64,000 nt of DNA, taken from assembly GCF_001429725.1 (NCBI RefSeq), contig NZ_LMHV01000005.1, forward strand, positions 85,449 through 149,448. Reading direction: 5' to 3'. A program made the translations under genes and the position numbers. This document shows, in pieces, positions 37,195 through 45,201 of this stretch. The notes under the pieces were generated by a model. It was not told the DNA's origin and did not search any database. It saw nothing but the letters and a program-made list of their open reading frames with translations. Position 1 is the stretch's first letter. Each line of letters starts with the position of its first letter. This stretch comes from Rhizobium sp. Root708. Its GTDB lineage: Bacteria; Pseudomonadota; Alphaproteobacteria; Rhizobiales; Rhizobiaceae.

Positions 37195-38004
37195 TCACGC
37201 GACCGACGAGGAATCCTCCTTCGCTTGCGAGATCGTGCTCGCAACGACGAGCTTGATGCCCGCATCTTCGATCATCCGCCCGGCTTCCTCGGAAATGCCG
37301 TCATCGGTGATGATCGTCGAGACACGGTCGAGCGGGCACAGAATGAGGCTCGACCGGCGGTTAAACTTGCTGGAATCGACCATGACCACGAGTTCGTCGG
37401 CCTGGTGCATCAGCTTCTGTTCGCTCTGAATGATCTGCGCATCAGCTTCCATGATGCCGAGCGGACCGACGCCCTGCGCTCCGATGAAGAAGCGACGGGC
37501 GTAGAAATTGCGGATCGCATCGTTGTCGAAGGGCGACAGGATCAGGCTCTGCTCGCGATAGATCACGCCGCCGGGCACGGTGACCGTGTTCTTCGAGTGC
37601 TTGACCAGATGCTCGGCGATCGCAAAAGAGTTGGTCATGACCTGCATGCGATGCGCAGCCATGAAATGCACCATCTGGAAGGTGGTCGTGCCACCATTGA
37701 TGATGATCGCATCGCCCGGATCGCACAAATCGACGGCTGCCCGCGCGATTGAGCGTTTTTTATCGATGTTGACTGATTCTGAAACCCGGAAAGGGCGCCC
37801 GGCGAGATTTCCGAGCTGCGGCGGATGCACAGCCTCGGCGCCACCCCGCACACGGCGGATCTTTCCCTGCACATGAAGGGCCGCGATGTCACGCCGGATC
37901 GTCGCCTCGGAAGCCTCTGTCAATTCGGAAATATCCTGAATCGTGATGACAGACTTTTCCTGAACGGCGCTGAGTATGATGCGATGGCGTTCGCGTTCGT
38001 GCAT
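37195..38004 (-). CDS. rhaR: DeoR-family transcriptional regulator RhaR
   Basis: A 269-aa DeoR-type repressor. The N-terminal winged HTH (about 1-55; ASEATIRRDIAALH is the recognition region) is followed by a DeoRC phosphosugar-sensing domain (about 75-235) with INGGTTTFQMV and a later SKFNRRS segment. In rhizobia RhaR controls the divergent rha transcripts in response to a rhamnose-derived effector. The ATG at 38004 follows GGAGGA. It heads the minus-strand operon. Paired 19-bp inverted elements overlapping both -35 boxes lie just upstream. Confidence 0.94.
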   Translation of the reverse strand: MHERERHRIILSAVQEKSVITIQDISELTEASEATIRRDIAALHVQGKIRRVRGGAEAVHPPQLGNLAGRPFRVSESVNIDKKRSIARAAVDLCDPGDAIIINGGTTTFQMVHFMAAHRMQVMTNSFAIAEHLVKHSKNTVTVPGGVIYREQSLILSPFDNDAIRNFYARRFFIGAQGVGPLGIMEADAQIIQSEQKLMHQADELVVMVDSSKFNRRSSLILCPLDRVSTIITDDGISEEAGRMIEDAGIKLVVASTISQAKEDSSSVA

Positions 38005-38044
38005 GGGGTCCTCCTAGCTTGCTTATTTCGCAGTTGTGATAACC

Positions 38045-38063
38045 TGTCAATCAAAAACGATCA
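38045..38063 (-). promoter_or_regulatory. Putative RhaR operator/-35 region, rhaR side
   Basis: TGTCAATCAAAAACGATCA is the reverse complement, with one mismatch, of the element at 38099-38117. On the minus strand it contains TTGACA, with a weak -10 (AATAAG) 17 bp further on at 38022-38027, serving rhaR-STPQUK. Overlap with the -35 box suits repression by RhaR. Confidence 0.65.
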
Positions 38064-38098
38064 GAAAATTTCATATTGCGCTGCACAATAATCGAATT

Positions 38099-38117
38099 TG
38101 ATCGTTTTCGATTGACA
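38099..38117 (+). promoter_or_regulatory. Putative RhaR operator/-35 region, rhaD side
   Basis: TGATCGTTTTCGATTGACA contains TTGACA (38112-38117). After a 17-bp spacer comes CGATAC (38135-38140), a plausible -10 for rhaD-rhaI. The inverted copy at 38045-38063 makes the divergent region symmetric, as expected for a shared DeoR-type regulator. Confidence 0.65.
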
Positions 38118-38202
38118 ATGTCCATTTCGATGAGCGATACCGTCACCGCAAAGGGCGCGAAGTTCGTTCGTGCGTCCAAGAAATTTTACATGGGAGGATG
38201 AC

Positions 38203-40299
38203 ATGGCGGCAACCGTCCGGCTTCTTGATAATCGTTGGGACGATTCATATGCAGCAGGCCTAGATGAGCCTGGAAAGCTGCTTTATCGCTCGAACCTGCT
38301 GGGTGCTGACAAGCGCATCACCAACTATGGCGGCGGCAATACGTCGGCCAAGGTCATGGAAACCGATCCGCTGACCGGCGAGAAGATCAAGGTTCTCTGG
38401 GTCAAGGGTTCGGGCGGCGACGTCGGCACCATCAAGCTTGACGGCTTTGCGACCCTTTACCAGGACAAGCTGGACTCGCTGAAGGGCATCTATAAGGGCG
38501 TTGAAGACGAAGACCGCATGGTCGGTTTCCTCCCGCATTGCACCTACAACCTGAACAGCCGCGCCGCTTCGATCGACACGCCGCTGCATGGTTTCGTACC
38601 CTTCACGCATGTCGATCACATGCATCCGGATGCGATCATCGCGATCGCCGCTTCGAAGAACTCCAAGGAATTGACCCAGCAGATCTTCGGCGCCGACATC
38701 GGCTGGCTGCCATGGCGTCGCCCGGGCTTCCAGCTCGGCCTCGACCTCGAAGCCTTTGTCAAGGCAAACCCGAATTCGAAGGGCGTCGTGCTCGAAAGCC
38801 ATGGTCTCTTCACCTGGGCCAACGATGCAAAGGCTTGCTACGAACTGACGCTCGACATCATCAACAAGGCGATCGTCTGGTTTGCCGAAAAGACCGAAGG
38901 CAAGACGATCTTCGGTGGCGTTGCAACTGAGAGCCTTCCGGTTGAAGAGCGTCGCGCCATCGCGGCCCGACTGATGCCCGAAATTCGCGGCCGCATAGGC
39001 AAGGCGGAACGCAAGCTCGGCCACTTCGACGACCAGGATGCCGTTCTCGAATTCGTCAACTCGAAGAACCTGCAGCCGCTTGGCGCGCTCGGCACCAGCT
39101 GCCCCGACCACTTCCTGCGCACCAAGATCCGCCCGCTGATCGTTGATTTCGACCCGGCGAAGCCGGATGTGGATGCGATCGTTGCCGGTCTCGACAAGGC
39201 GCTCGAAGACTACCGCGCCGACTACGCGCGCTATTACAACGACTGCAAGCATGACAATTCGCCCGCCATGCGCGATGCGAACCCGGTCATCTTCCTCGTT
39301 CCCGGCGTCGGCATGCTGTCGTTTGCCCGCGACAAGGCAACGGCCCGTATCGCCAGCGAGTTCTACGTCAACGCCATCAACGTCATGCGCGGCGCGTCGA
39401 CCGTTTCCGAATATCAGGGCCTGCCTGAGCAGGAAGCCTTCGATATCGAATACTGGCTGCTCGAGGAAGCCAAGCTTCAGCGCATGCCGAAGCCGAAGAG
39501 CCTGGCCGGCAAGGTCGCCTTCGTCACCGGCGGTGCCGGCGGCATCGGCCGTGCGACGGCTGCCCGCCTGATCGGCGAGGGTGCCTGCGTGGTTCTGGCC
39601 GATATCGACCAGGAAGCGCTCGACGGCACGAAGGCCGATTTCGCCAAGCAGTTCGGCGCCGATGCCGTTCGTGGCGTCAAGCTTGACGTGACCAAGGAAG
39701 ACGGCGTGATCTCGTCCTTCGCGGAAGCCTGCGTCGAATTCGGCGGCGTCGACATCCTCGTCTCGAACGCCGGTATCGCTTCGTCCGCGCCGATCGAAAG
39801 CACCGAGCTTTCGATGTGGAACAAGAACATCGACATCCTGGCGACCGGCTACTTCCTCGTTTCGCGCGAAGCCTTCCGCCTGTTCCGCAAGCAAAACCTC
39901 GGCGGCAACGTCGTGTTCGTCGCCTCCAAGAACGGCCTGGCATCGTCGCCGAACGCCGCTGCCTACTGCACGGCCAAGGCTGCCGAGATCCATCTCGCCC
40001 GTTGCCTGGCGCTCGAAGGCGCGGAAGCCGGCATTCGCGTCAACACCGTAAACCCCGATGCAGTCCTGCGCGGATCGAAGATCTGGAACGGCGAGTGGCG
40101 CGAGCAGCGTGCGGCATCGTCGAAGATCGAGATCAACGAGCTGGAGGAGCACTACCGCAAGCGCTCCATGCTGAAGCTCAACGTGTTCCCTGAGGACATC
40201 GCTGAGGCGATCTACTTCCTGGCGTCCGATCTCTCGGCAAAGTCCACCGGCAACATCATCAACGTTGATGCCGGCAACGCGCAGAGCTTCCCGCGCTAA
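38203..40299 (+). CDS. rhaD: Bifunctional rhamnulose-1-phosphate aldolase / alcohol (lactaldehyde) dehydrogenase RhaD
   Basis: A 698-aa fusion. The N-terminal class II aldolase/adducin-like domain (about 20-420) carries the zinc-binding HVDHMH cluster (near residue 140) and ESHGLFTW. It would split rhamnulose 1-phosphate into DHAP and lactaldehyde. The C-terminal short-chain dehydrogenase (about 437-695) has TGGAGGIG and the YCTAK active-site motif and would process lactaldehyde. The start is ATG 38203 behind GGGAGGATG; an upstream extension starts at a non-ATG codon without a better site. It is divergent from rhaR and followed by rhaI. Confidence 0.95.
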   Translation: MAATVRLLDNRWDDSYAAGLDEPGKLLYRSNLLGADKRITNYGGGNTSAKVMETDPLTGEKIKVLWVKGSGGDVGTIKLDGFATLYQDKLDSLKGIYKGVEDEDRMVGFLPHCTYNLNSRAASIDTPLHGFVPFTHVDHMHPDAIIAIAASKNSKELTQQIFGADIGWLPWRRPGFQLGLDLEAFVKANPNSKGVVLESHGLFTWANDAKACYELTLDIINKAIVWFAEKTEGKTIFGGVATESLPVEERRAIAARLMPEIRGRIGKAERKLGHFDDQDAVLEFVNSKNLQPLGALGTSCPDHFLRTKIRPLIVDFDPAKPDVDAIVAGLDKALEDYRADYARYYNDCKHDNSPAMRDANPVIFLVPGVGMLSFARDKATARIASEFYVNAINVMRGASTVSEYQGLPEQEAFDIEYWLLEEAKLQRMPKPKSLAGKVAFVTGGAGGIGRATAARLIGEGACVVLADIDQEALDGTKADFAKQFGADAVRGVKLDVTKEDGVISSFAEACVEFGGVDILVSNAGIASSAPIESTELSMWNKNIDILATGYFLVSREAFRLFRKQNLGGNVVFVASKNGLASSPNAAAYCTAKAAEIHLARCLALEGAEAGIRVNTVNPDAVLRGSKIWNGEWREQRAASSKIEINELEEHYRKRSMLKLNVFPEDIAEAIYFLASDLSAKSTGNIINVDAGNAQSFPR

Positions 40300-40310
40300 G
40301 TCAAATTGCT

Positions 40311-40333
40311 GCGGCGGGCGCCTCGCCCGCCGC
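40311..40333 (+). other. Strong intercistronic hairpin between rhaD and rhaI
   Basis: A 10-bp perfect stem (GCGGCGGGCG/CGCCCGCCGC) with a 3-nt loop lies 11 bp after the rhaD stop. The sequence after it (GTCTTATCATTT) is only partly T-rich, and rhaI's GGGAGGA site follows. It may attenuate transcription or protect the rhaD message. Confidence 0.5.
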
Positions 40334-40361
40334 GTCTTATCATTTATCTCGGGAGGAACTC

Positions 40362-41654
40362 ATGGCCGAGTCCAAAATCGCGCAGGATTTGATTGCGCAG
40401 GAAAACGACAAGCGCGCATCCGCGCTCAAATCCGATTACGAAGCGCTGGGCGCCAATCTTTCGCGCCGCGGCGTCGACATTGAAAACATCACGCGTCGCG
40501 TCTCCGAATTCTTCGTCGCCGTTCCCTCCTGGGGCGTCGGCACCGGCGGCACGCGCTTCGCCCGTTTCCCCGGCACCGGCGAACCACGCGGGATCTTCGA
40601 CAAGCTGGACGATTGCTCGGTCATCAACGAACTGACGCGCGCCACGCCGAACGTCTCGCTCCACATTCCGTGGGACAAGACCGACGTCAAGGAACTGAAG
40701 GCCAAGGGCGAACAGCTCGGCCTCGGCTTCGACGCGATGAACTCCAACACCTTCTCCGACGCGCCAGGCCAGGCCCATTCCTACAAGTACGGCTCGCTGA
40801 GCCACACGGACGCAGCAACCCGTGCGCAGGCGGTCGAGCACAACATCGAATGCATCGAGATCGGCAAGGCGATCGGCTCCAAGGCACTGACGGTCTGGGT
40901 CGGCGACGGCTCGAATTTCCCCGGCCAGAGCAATTTCACCCGCGCCTTCGAACGCTACCTCGCCTCGATGGCCGACATCTACAAGGCGCTGCCCGAGGAC
41001 TGGAAGCTGTTCTCCGAGCACAAGATGTACGAGCCGGCCTTCTACTCGACCGTGGTCCAGGACTGGGGCACCAACTACCTGATCGCCCAGACGCTCGGCC
41101 CCAAGGCGCACTGCCTGGTCGATCTCGGCCACCATGCGCCGAACACCAATATCGAGATGATCGTCGCCCGCCTGATCCAGTTCGGCAAGCTCGGCGGCTT
41201 CCATTTCAACGACTCGAAGTATGGCGACGACGACCTCGACGCCGGCGCGATCGATCCTTACCGCCTGTTCCTCGTCTTCAACGAACTGGTCGAGGCCGAG
41301 CAGCGCGGCGTCAACGACTTCAACCCGGCGCACATGATCGATCAGTCGCATAATGTGACCGATCCGATCGAGAGCCTGATCAACAGCGCCAACGAAATCC
41401 GCCGCGCCTATGCTCAGGCGCTGATCGTCGACCGTCAGGCGCTCACGGGCTTCCAGGACGAAAACGACGCCCTGATGGCAACCGAAACCCTGAAGCGTGG
41501 CTACCGTACGGATGTCGAGCCGATCCTCGCCGAAGCCCGCCGTCGTGCCGGCGGCGCGATCGATCCGGTCGCAACCTACCGCGCCAGCGGCTACCGCAAG
41601 AAGGTCGCAGCGGAGCGTCCCGCATCCGCGGCCGGCGGTGGCGGCATCATCTGA
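40362..41654 (+). CDS. rhaI: L-rhamnose isomerase RhaI
   Basis: A 430-aa xylose isomerase-like TIM barrel of the rhizobial RhaI type, unrelated in length to E. coli RhaA. It converts L-rhamnose to L-rhamnulose. Metal-ligand segments are visible in LFSEHKMYEPAFY (about 216-228), CLVDLGHHAPNTN (about 252-264) and FHFNDSKYGDDDLD (about 284-297). The strong Shine-Dalgarno GGGAGGA precedes the ATG. It is co-transcribed with rhaD and ends at a strong terminator. Confidence 0.94.
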   Translation: MAESKIAQDLIAQENDKRASALKSDYEALGANLSRRGVDIENITRRVSEFFVAVPSWGVGTGGTRFARFPGTGEPRGIFDKLDDCSVINELTRATPNVSLHIPWDKTDVKELKAKGEQLGLGFDAMNSNTFSDAPGQAHSYKYGSLSHTDAATRAQAVEHNIECIEIGKAIGSKALTVWVGDGSNFPGQSNFTRAFERYLASMADIYKALPEDWKLFSEHKMYEPAFYSTVVQDWGTNYLIAQTLGPKAHCLVDLGHHAPNTNIEMIVARLIQFGKLGGFHFNDSKYGDDDLDAGAIDPYRLFLVFNELVEAEQRGVNDFNPAHMIDQSHNVTDPIESLINSANEIRRAYAQALIVDRQALTGFQDENDALMATETLKRGYRTDVEPILAEARRRAGGAIDPVATYRASGYRKKVAAERPASAAGGGGII

Positions 41655-41677
41655 TCCCAGCCTCCCAAGGCTTTTCG

Positions 41678-41716
41678 TAGGGCCGCTGTCGATGAGACAG
41701 CGGCCCTATTTTGTTT
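41678..41716 (+). terminator. Strong Rho-independent terminator after rhaI
   Basis: A 13-bp perfect stem (TAGGGCCGCTGTC/GACAGCGGCCCTA) with loop GATGA is followed by TTTTGTTT. It ends the rhaD-rhaI transcript and lies against the stop of the convergent gene at 41715, so it may work in both directions. Confidence 0.9.
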
Positions 41717-42173
41717 ACGGCTTCCACTGGCCGGCAATCTGCCGGGTTGCGATGTTCAGCCGGTTCCAGACGTTGATGTTGGCGATAGCAATCACGAGCG
41801 CTCCCAGGCTCTTGCTGTCGAAGTTCCGCGCGGCTTCGTCCCAGATGTCATCGGGCACCGGGTCGGCGCGATCGCTGACGCGGGTAACGGCTTCCGTCAA
41901 CGCAAGTGCGGCGCGTTCCGCATCGGTGAAATAGGGTGTGTCCCGCCACGCGCTGACGGCAAACAGCCGCTCGTCCGTCTCTCCTGCCTTCTTGGCAATT
42001 CGGGGATGCCCATCGATGCAGACGCTGCATCCGTTGATCTGGCTTGCACGCAGATTGACGAGCTCCAGCAGGATTGGCGACAGGCCTGACTTGGCGGGGA
42101 TCGTTCCGAGCGCGTGTAGCGCCTGCATCGCTTCTGGAACGACGACGGCTGGATTTCCCATTCTTGCTTGCAT
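41715..42173 (-). CDS. Carboxymuconolactone decarboxylase (AhpD-like) family protein
   Basis: A 152-aa CMD-fold protein with the redox motif C-S-V-C followed by a nearby His (INGCSVCIDGH, about residues 45-55), as in AhpD-type peroxidatic disulfide reductases. The start is ATG 42173 with AAGGAG 7 nt upstream. It is divergent from an ECF sigma factor of the SnoaL-tailed type, whose regulon classically is exactly such a CMD gene. An ECF41-like promoter for it lies at 42258-42284. It probably functions in an oxidative or electrophile response; the substrate is unknown. Confidence 0.9.
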   Translation of the reverse strand: MQARMGNPAVVVPEAMQALHALGTIPAKSGLSPILLELVNLRASQINGCSVCIDGHPRIAKKAGETDERLFAVSAWRDTPYFTDAERAALALTEAVTRVSDRADPVPDDIWDEAARNFDSKSLGALVIAIANINVWNRLNIATRQIAGQWKP

Positions 42174-42222
42174 GATGTTTCTCCTTGATGTGTTTTCCAA
42201 AATGACGCTGCCCGCCGTGCTT

Positions 42223-42249
42223 TGTCACATCGGTCGGGTTTCGTTCGTC
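42223..42249 (+). promoter_or_regulatory. ECF41-type promoter of the sigma factor gene
   Basis: TGTCACA (42223-42229), 16 bp, then CGTC (42246-42249) is identical to the reported ECF41 consensus. It points at the ECF sigma gene starting at 42285, suggesting autoregulation. Confidence 0.75.
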
Positions 42250-42257
42250 ATGGAGTT

Positions 42258-42284
42258 GACGGAACAGGCTGGAGGAATGTGACA
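42258..42284 (-). promoter_or_regulatory. ECF41-type promoter of the carboxymuconolactone decarboxylase-like gene
   Basis: On the minus strand TGTCACA (42284 down to 42278), 16 bp, then CGTC (42261 down to 42258) again matches the ECF41 consensus exactly. Its -35 abuts the sigma gene's start codon, and it drives the CMD gene starting at 42173. Confidence 0.75.
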
Positions 42285-43154
42285 ATGAACGAGAAAAATT
42301 GGCTGGCGGGCGAATTTGAGGCGAACCGGGCGCACCTTGGCGCTGTCGCCTTTCGTATGCTCGGCTCCCGGACGGAGGCCGACGATGCGGTTCAGGAGGC
42401 GTGGTTGCGGCTTGGTCGCTCGGACGCGGAAGCGATCGACAATGTCGGTGGGTGGCTGACCACCGTTGTGGCGCGCATCTGCCTCGACATGCTGCGCTCA
42501 CGAAAGACGCGGCGAGAAGATCCGTTTGATCCACTGGCGCATGAGCATGTTGTCGATACGTCGAGAACGACGGACCCGGAACGGGAAGTTGCCCTTGCAG
42601 ACTCCGTCGGCCTGGCGCTTCTGATCGTTTTGGAGAGGTTGGTGCCGGCCGAACGTATCGCATTTGTCCTGCACGACATGTTCGATCTGCCGTTCGACGA
42701 TATCGCGCCGATCATCAATCGCTCATCGATGGCGACGCGCCAGCTCGCAAGTCGCGCCCGCCGACGGGTCCAGGGGCGGACTGACGCTCCAGAGGCGGAC
42801 ACGTCCCGCAAGAGACAGATCGTCAACGCGTTCCTCGCAGCCTCGCGGCTGGGCGATATCGGCGCGCTGCTCTCGATCCTCGATCCGCAGGTGGTCTTCG
42901 TTCCCGATGTGACTGCGATGCGCTACGGCGCCGAGAGCGAGCTTTACGGCGCGGCGGCTGTTGCCGATACCTTCAAGGGCAGGGCTCAAGGCGCGCAGCC
43001 GGCACTTATCGATGGCGAGTTCGGGCTTGTGGTCGTGGTTGGAGGGCGGTTGCACGTCGTGCTGCTCCTCACGTTCGACGGCGAGAAAATCGCGGGCATC
43101 GATGCTGTGGCTGATCCGGAATATCTCGGAAAGCTGCGGTACGAGTTGATCTGA
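42285..43154 (+). CDS. ECF sigma factor with C-terminal SnoaL-like domain (ECF41/SigJ-like)
   Basis: A 289-aa extracytoplasmic-function sigma factor. Region 2 (about 10-75) includes DAVQEAWLRL and the LDMLRSRK recognition helix. Region 4 is at about 110-165 (PAERIAFVLHDMFDLPFDDIA). A SnoaL-like C-terminal domain (about 180-285) replaces a separate anti-sigma factor, as in ECF41 and ECF56. Sigma activity in these families is controlled by the fused tail. ATG 42285 has GGAGGA 8 nt upstream; the longer frame starting at 42222 lacks such a site and overlaps the promoters. Two divergent consensus promoters flank its start. Confidence 0.93.
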   Translation: MNEKNWLAGEFEANRAHLGAVAFRMLGSRTEADDAVQEAWLRLGRSDAEAIDNVGGWLTTVVARICLDMLRSRKTRREDPFDPLAHEHVVDTSRTTDPEREVALADSVGLALLIVLERLVPAERIAFVLHDMFDLPFDDIAPIINRSSMATRQLASRARRRVQGRTDAPEADTSRKRQIVNAFLAASRLGDIGALLSILDPQVVFVPDVTAMRYGAESELYGAAAVADTFKGRAQGAQPALIDGEFGLVVVVGGRLHVVLLLTFDGEKIAGIDAVADPEYLGKLRYELI

Positions 43155-43178
43155 GAGCTGAGCCTAAATGGAAAGAGC

Positions 43179-43197
43179 CGCCGCTTGCTCAGCGGCG
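43179..43197. terminator. Hairpin between convergent genes
   Basis: CGCCGC/GCGGCG with a 7-nt loop, extendable with a mismatch to GAG/CTC, lies 24 bp after the sigma factor stop and before the stop of the convergent small gene. No long T-tract follows, so it is only a possible bidirectional terminator. Confidence 0.35.
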
Positions 43198-43229
43198 ACT
43201 CTCATAGGGGCAGGGAAACGCCCGAAACT

Positions 43230-43439
43230 TCAGCAAAAGCTGCACATGGCAGCCGGATTGTTGGAAATCACGTTCAGAAATTTGCCCACCGGAGAGGTTC
43301 TCTGCTCGCGCTTCTTGGCCGCCGTCTCGAGGAGACGCTTGAAGTCATCGAGTTTCACGCCGTCGGCGCGGAGCACCATGGCGATCAGGGGATCACGAAG
43401 GGCTTCTGTAATGGTCAGGTCGTCTCTGGTCTTGCTCAT
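43230..43439 (-). CDS. Small conserved-looking hypothetical protein
   Basis: A 69-aa mostly helical protein ending in a C-x-x-C motif (MCSFC). It has an excellent Shine-Dalgarno (AAAGGAGG, 6 nt before the ATG), which supports a real gene. Central KLDDFKRLLETAAKKREQR looks like an amphipathic helix. Function is not recognised. The neighbours (ECF sigma factor, TetR) suggest a stress setting only. Confidence 0.65.
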   Translation of the reverse strand: MSKTRDDLTITEALRDPLIAMVLRADGVKLDDFKRLLETAAKKREQRTSPVGKFLNVISNNPAAMCSFC

Positions 43440-43520
43440 GGTTTGCCTCCTTTCGTGGGCTGTAGCCCGTGTTCCACCGCAGTCGCATATTCATCGACAT
43501 TGACTTTTACGAAGGGTGGT

Positions 43521-43561
43521 GTTACCGGTAAGTAACAATGCATTTGTTACCGATCGGTCAC
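43521..43561. promoter_or_regulatory. Tandem TetR-type operator candidates
   Basis: Two palindromes in a row: GTTACCGGTAAGTAAC (43521-43536, arms GTTAC/GTAAC) and GTTACCGATCGGTCAC (43546-43561, one mismatched pair). Both begin GTTACCG and sit 25 bp apart (start to start), just before the TetR start codon at 43566. They are likely autoregulatory sites, shared with the divergent small gene at 43439. Confidence 0.55.
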
Positions 43562-43565
43562 ATGG

Positions 43566-44189
43566 ATGTCAAGGACCTTGTCCGCAAAAAAATCTGAAAC
43601 TTTGAGCCTGCTGTCTCCCGCAAATACCGACGAGAAAATCCCGCCCAGGGAGCGTATCGTCTCGACCGCTGCTGAGCTTTTTCGTGAGCATGGCATCCGC
43701 GGTATCGGCGTGGACGCAATCGCAGATGCCGCTTTGACCAACAAGATGACGCTCTATCGCCACTTCGGCTCCAAGGATGAGCTGGTCTGCGAGACGCTTC
43801 GTCGTGCCTCGGAAAAAGCCGAGGCGATCTGGCGAGATCTCGAAACCGCTCACCCTGATGACCCCAAGGAACAGCTCCGGGCATGGGTCGAAGCGCGAAC
43901 GCAAAGTCTTTGTGGCGAACACGTCGGTTGCGACCTTGCGAATGCAGCGATCGAGCTGAAAGGTGAGGGGCACCCGGCCTATGGCGTGATCGAACGCCAC
44001 AAGGCCGAGCAACGCGACAGACTGGAAGCGCTCTGTCTTGCAGCCGGCGCGCGCGAACCCAAACTATTGGCAGATACATTGACGCTCCTTCTGGAAGGCG
44101 CTCGCGTCACGCGCCAGGCGATGGGCAACGACACATGTTGCAATCATTTCTCCAAGGCCTGCAGCGCTGCCATCACCGCTTTTGCCTAG
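43566..44189 (+). CDS. TetR/AcrR family transcriptional regulator
   Basis: A 207-aa repressor. The N-terminal HTH (about residues 28-72) has the pattern IVSTAAELFREHGIRGIGVDAIA...NKMTLYRHFGSKDELV. The all-helical ligand domain has a Cys cluster (LCGEHVGCDLAN and the C-C near DTCCNHF), which could be redox- or metal-sensitive; that is inference. The operator-like palindromes directly upstream support autoregulation. No obvious efflux target is adjacent. Confidence 0.9.
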   Translation: MSRTLSAKKSETLSLLSPANTDEKIPPRERIVSTAAELFREHGIRGIGVDAIADAALTNKMTLYRHFGSKDELVCETLRRASEKAEAIWRDLETAHPDDPKEQLRAWVEARTQSLCGEHVGCDLANAAIELKGEGHPAYGVIERHKAEQRDRLEALCLAAGAREPKLLADTLTLLLEGARVTRQAMGNDTCCNHFSKACSAAITAFA

Positions 44190-44263
44190 CAGGTACGTCG
44201 CCGGAACCTGAGCCCATGCCATGCGTTTTCACGATAAGTGAAATCATGGGACATCGGGAAACG

Positions 44264-44452
44264 ATGAACTACACCTATCTCCATCGCCTCTATGCGAAGC
44301 GAGCGGAACTAGAGGCAAAGCTTGAACTCTACGATGCGCGCGACTGCTTCGGAGACGACGACATCAACGATGGTACCGGTGACGAGCTGCGTGAGCGGCT
44401 AGGTGAAATATACGACGAAATCGAGCAGCTGGAGCACTCCTCGACAGGTTAG
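44264..44452 (+). CDS. Small acidic hypothetical protein
   Basis: A 62-aa product beginning MNYTYLHRLYAKRAELEAKL, rich in Glu/Asp and predicted mostly helical or coiled coil. GGGAA lies just upstream of ATG 44264; a start at 44246 would add six residues. Its stop overlaps the stop of the convergent DUF1810 gene by 4 bp. No function recognised. Confidence 0.5.
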   Translation: MNYTYLHRLYAKRAELEAKLELYDARDCFGDDDINDGTGDELRERLGEIYDEIEQLEHSSTG

Positions 44453-44880
44453 CTGCGTGCATCCAGCAGTTCGATCGTCCTGGTGTCGAAGGCGCCGTCG
44501 TAGAATTTCTCAATGACCTTGTGAAATGCCGAATCATGATCGCTGATGGCGGCAAACAGGGTCATGGATGAGCGCAATTTGAGGTCGTCCGGCGAGCCGA
44601 AGATGTCGTGAGCCGATTGCTCCTTTGTTGCCAGCACTGCGTCGACGCATCGATGCAGTCTGGGTCCGAGGATAGGATCTGCCAGAAACGCGCCAGCTTC
44701 CTCGATCGACCGGATGGCATATTTTTCTGCCATGAAAGACGATCCCAGTCCGGCGATTTGCGGAAAGATGAACCACATCCAGTGCGACCGTTTTCGCCCC
44801 GCCTGGAGTTCGCGCAGAGCTTTGTCGTAGATCTCATTCTGCGCGTCGATAAAGCGGTCTAAATCGAAGTCTATCGTCAT
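44449..44880 (-). CDS. DUF1810 family protein
   Basis: A 143-aa protein matching DUF1810: DLDRFIDAQNEIYDKALRELQAGRKRSHWMWFIFPQ near the N-terminus, then YAIRSIEEAGAFLADPILGPRL. The family is fused or linked to ADP-ribose-related enzymes in some genomes, but its biochemistry is not settled. The start ATG 44880 has GGAGGTG just upstream; the longer upstream frame is not supported. A perfect palindrome GTGATCGATCAC lies about 30 bp further upstream. Confidence 0.82.
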   Translation of the reverse strand: MTIDFDLDRFIDAQNEIYDKALRELQAGRKRSHWMWFIFPQIAGLGSSFMAEKYAIRSIEEAGAFLADPILGPRLHRCVDAVLATKEQSAHDIFGSPDDLKLRSSMTLFAAISDHDSAFHKVIEKFYDGAFDTRTIELLDARS

Positions 44881-45201
44881 GGTGCACCTCCGGGACGTTA
44901 ATTGTGGTGATCGATCACAAAGTCCAATCCGTCGGGGCTGGCGATGATAAACGCGGCCTATCGCTCTCTTCGTTGAGGCTTGGCGGTTTTCCGCTATTCC
45001 GGGCCCTGCAGAAGGTGAGCGTCGACAAGACCGAGCGACGCGGCTTGTCGACTTATGGAAGGGACCGTCCGCGCAAAGTCCGATACTACGAGCGTGCTGT
45101 TGGCTGTAGGGGCTGGAATAGAGATCAGCCGGTTTCAACCGAAGTGAGAGGCAGGCAGGCGCCCGCGTCTTCCTGTTGCCGGGCAAGCTGCTGGAATCCC
45201 A
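44881..45201. other. 321-bp intergenic region, no gene recognised
   Basis: Lies between the DUF1810 start and the flgL stop. It contains the palindrome GTGATCGATCAC near 44907-44918. The remaining open frames look like chance readings without Shine-Dalgarno sites. I see no clear terminator for flgL. Confidence 0.5.

Noticed and set aside
38260..40152. 630-codon open frame opposite rhaD
   Set aside because: Antisense to rhaD, whose aldolase and dehydrogenase motifs are unambiguous.
43440..43500. EcfG promoter for the 69-aa gene at 43439
   Set aside because: GGAAC is present on the minus strand but the -10 reads CGAA rather than CGTT.
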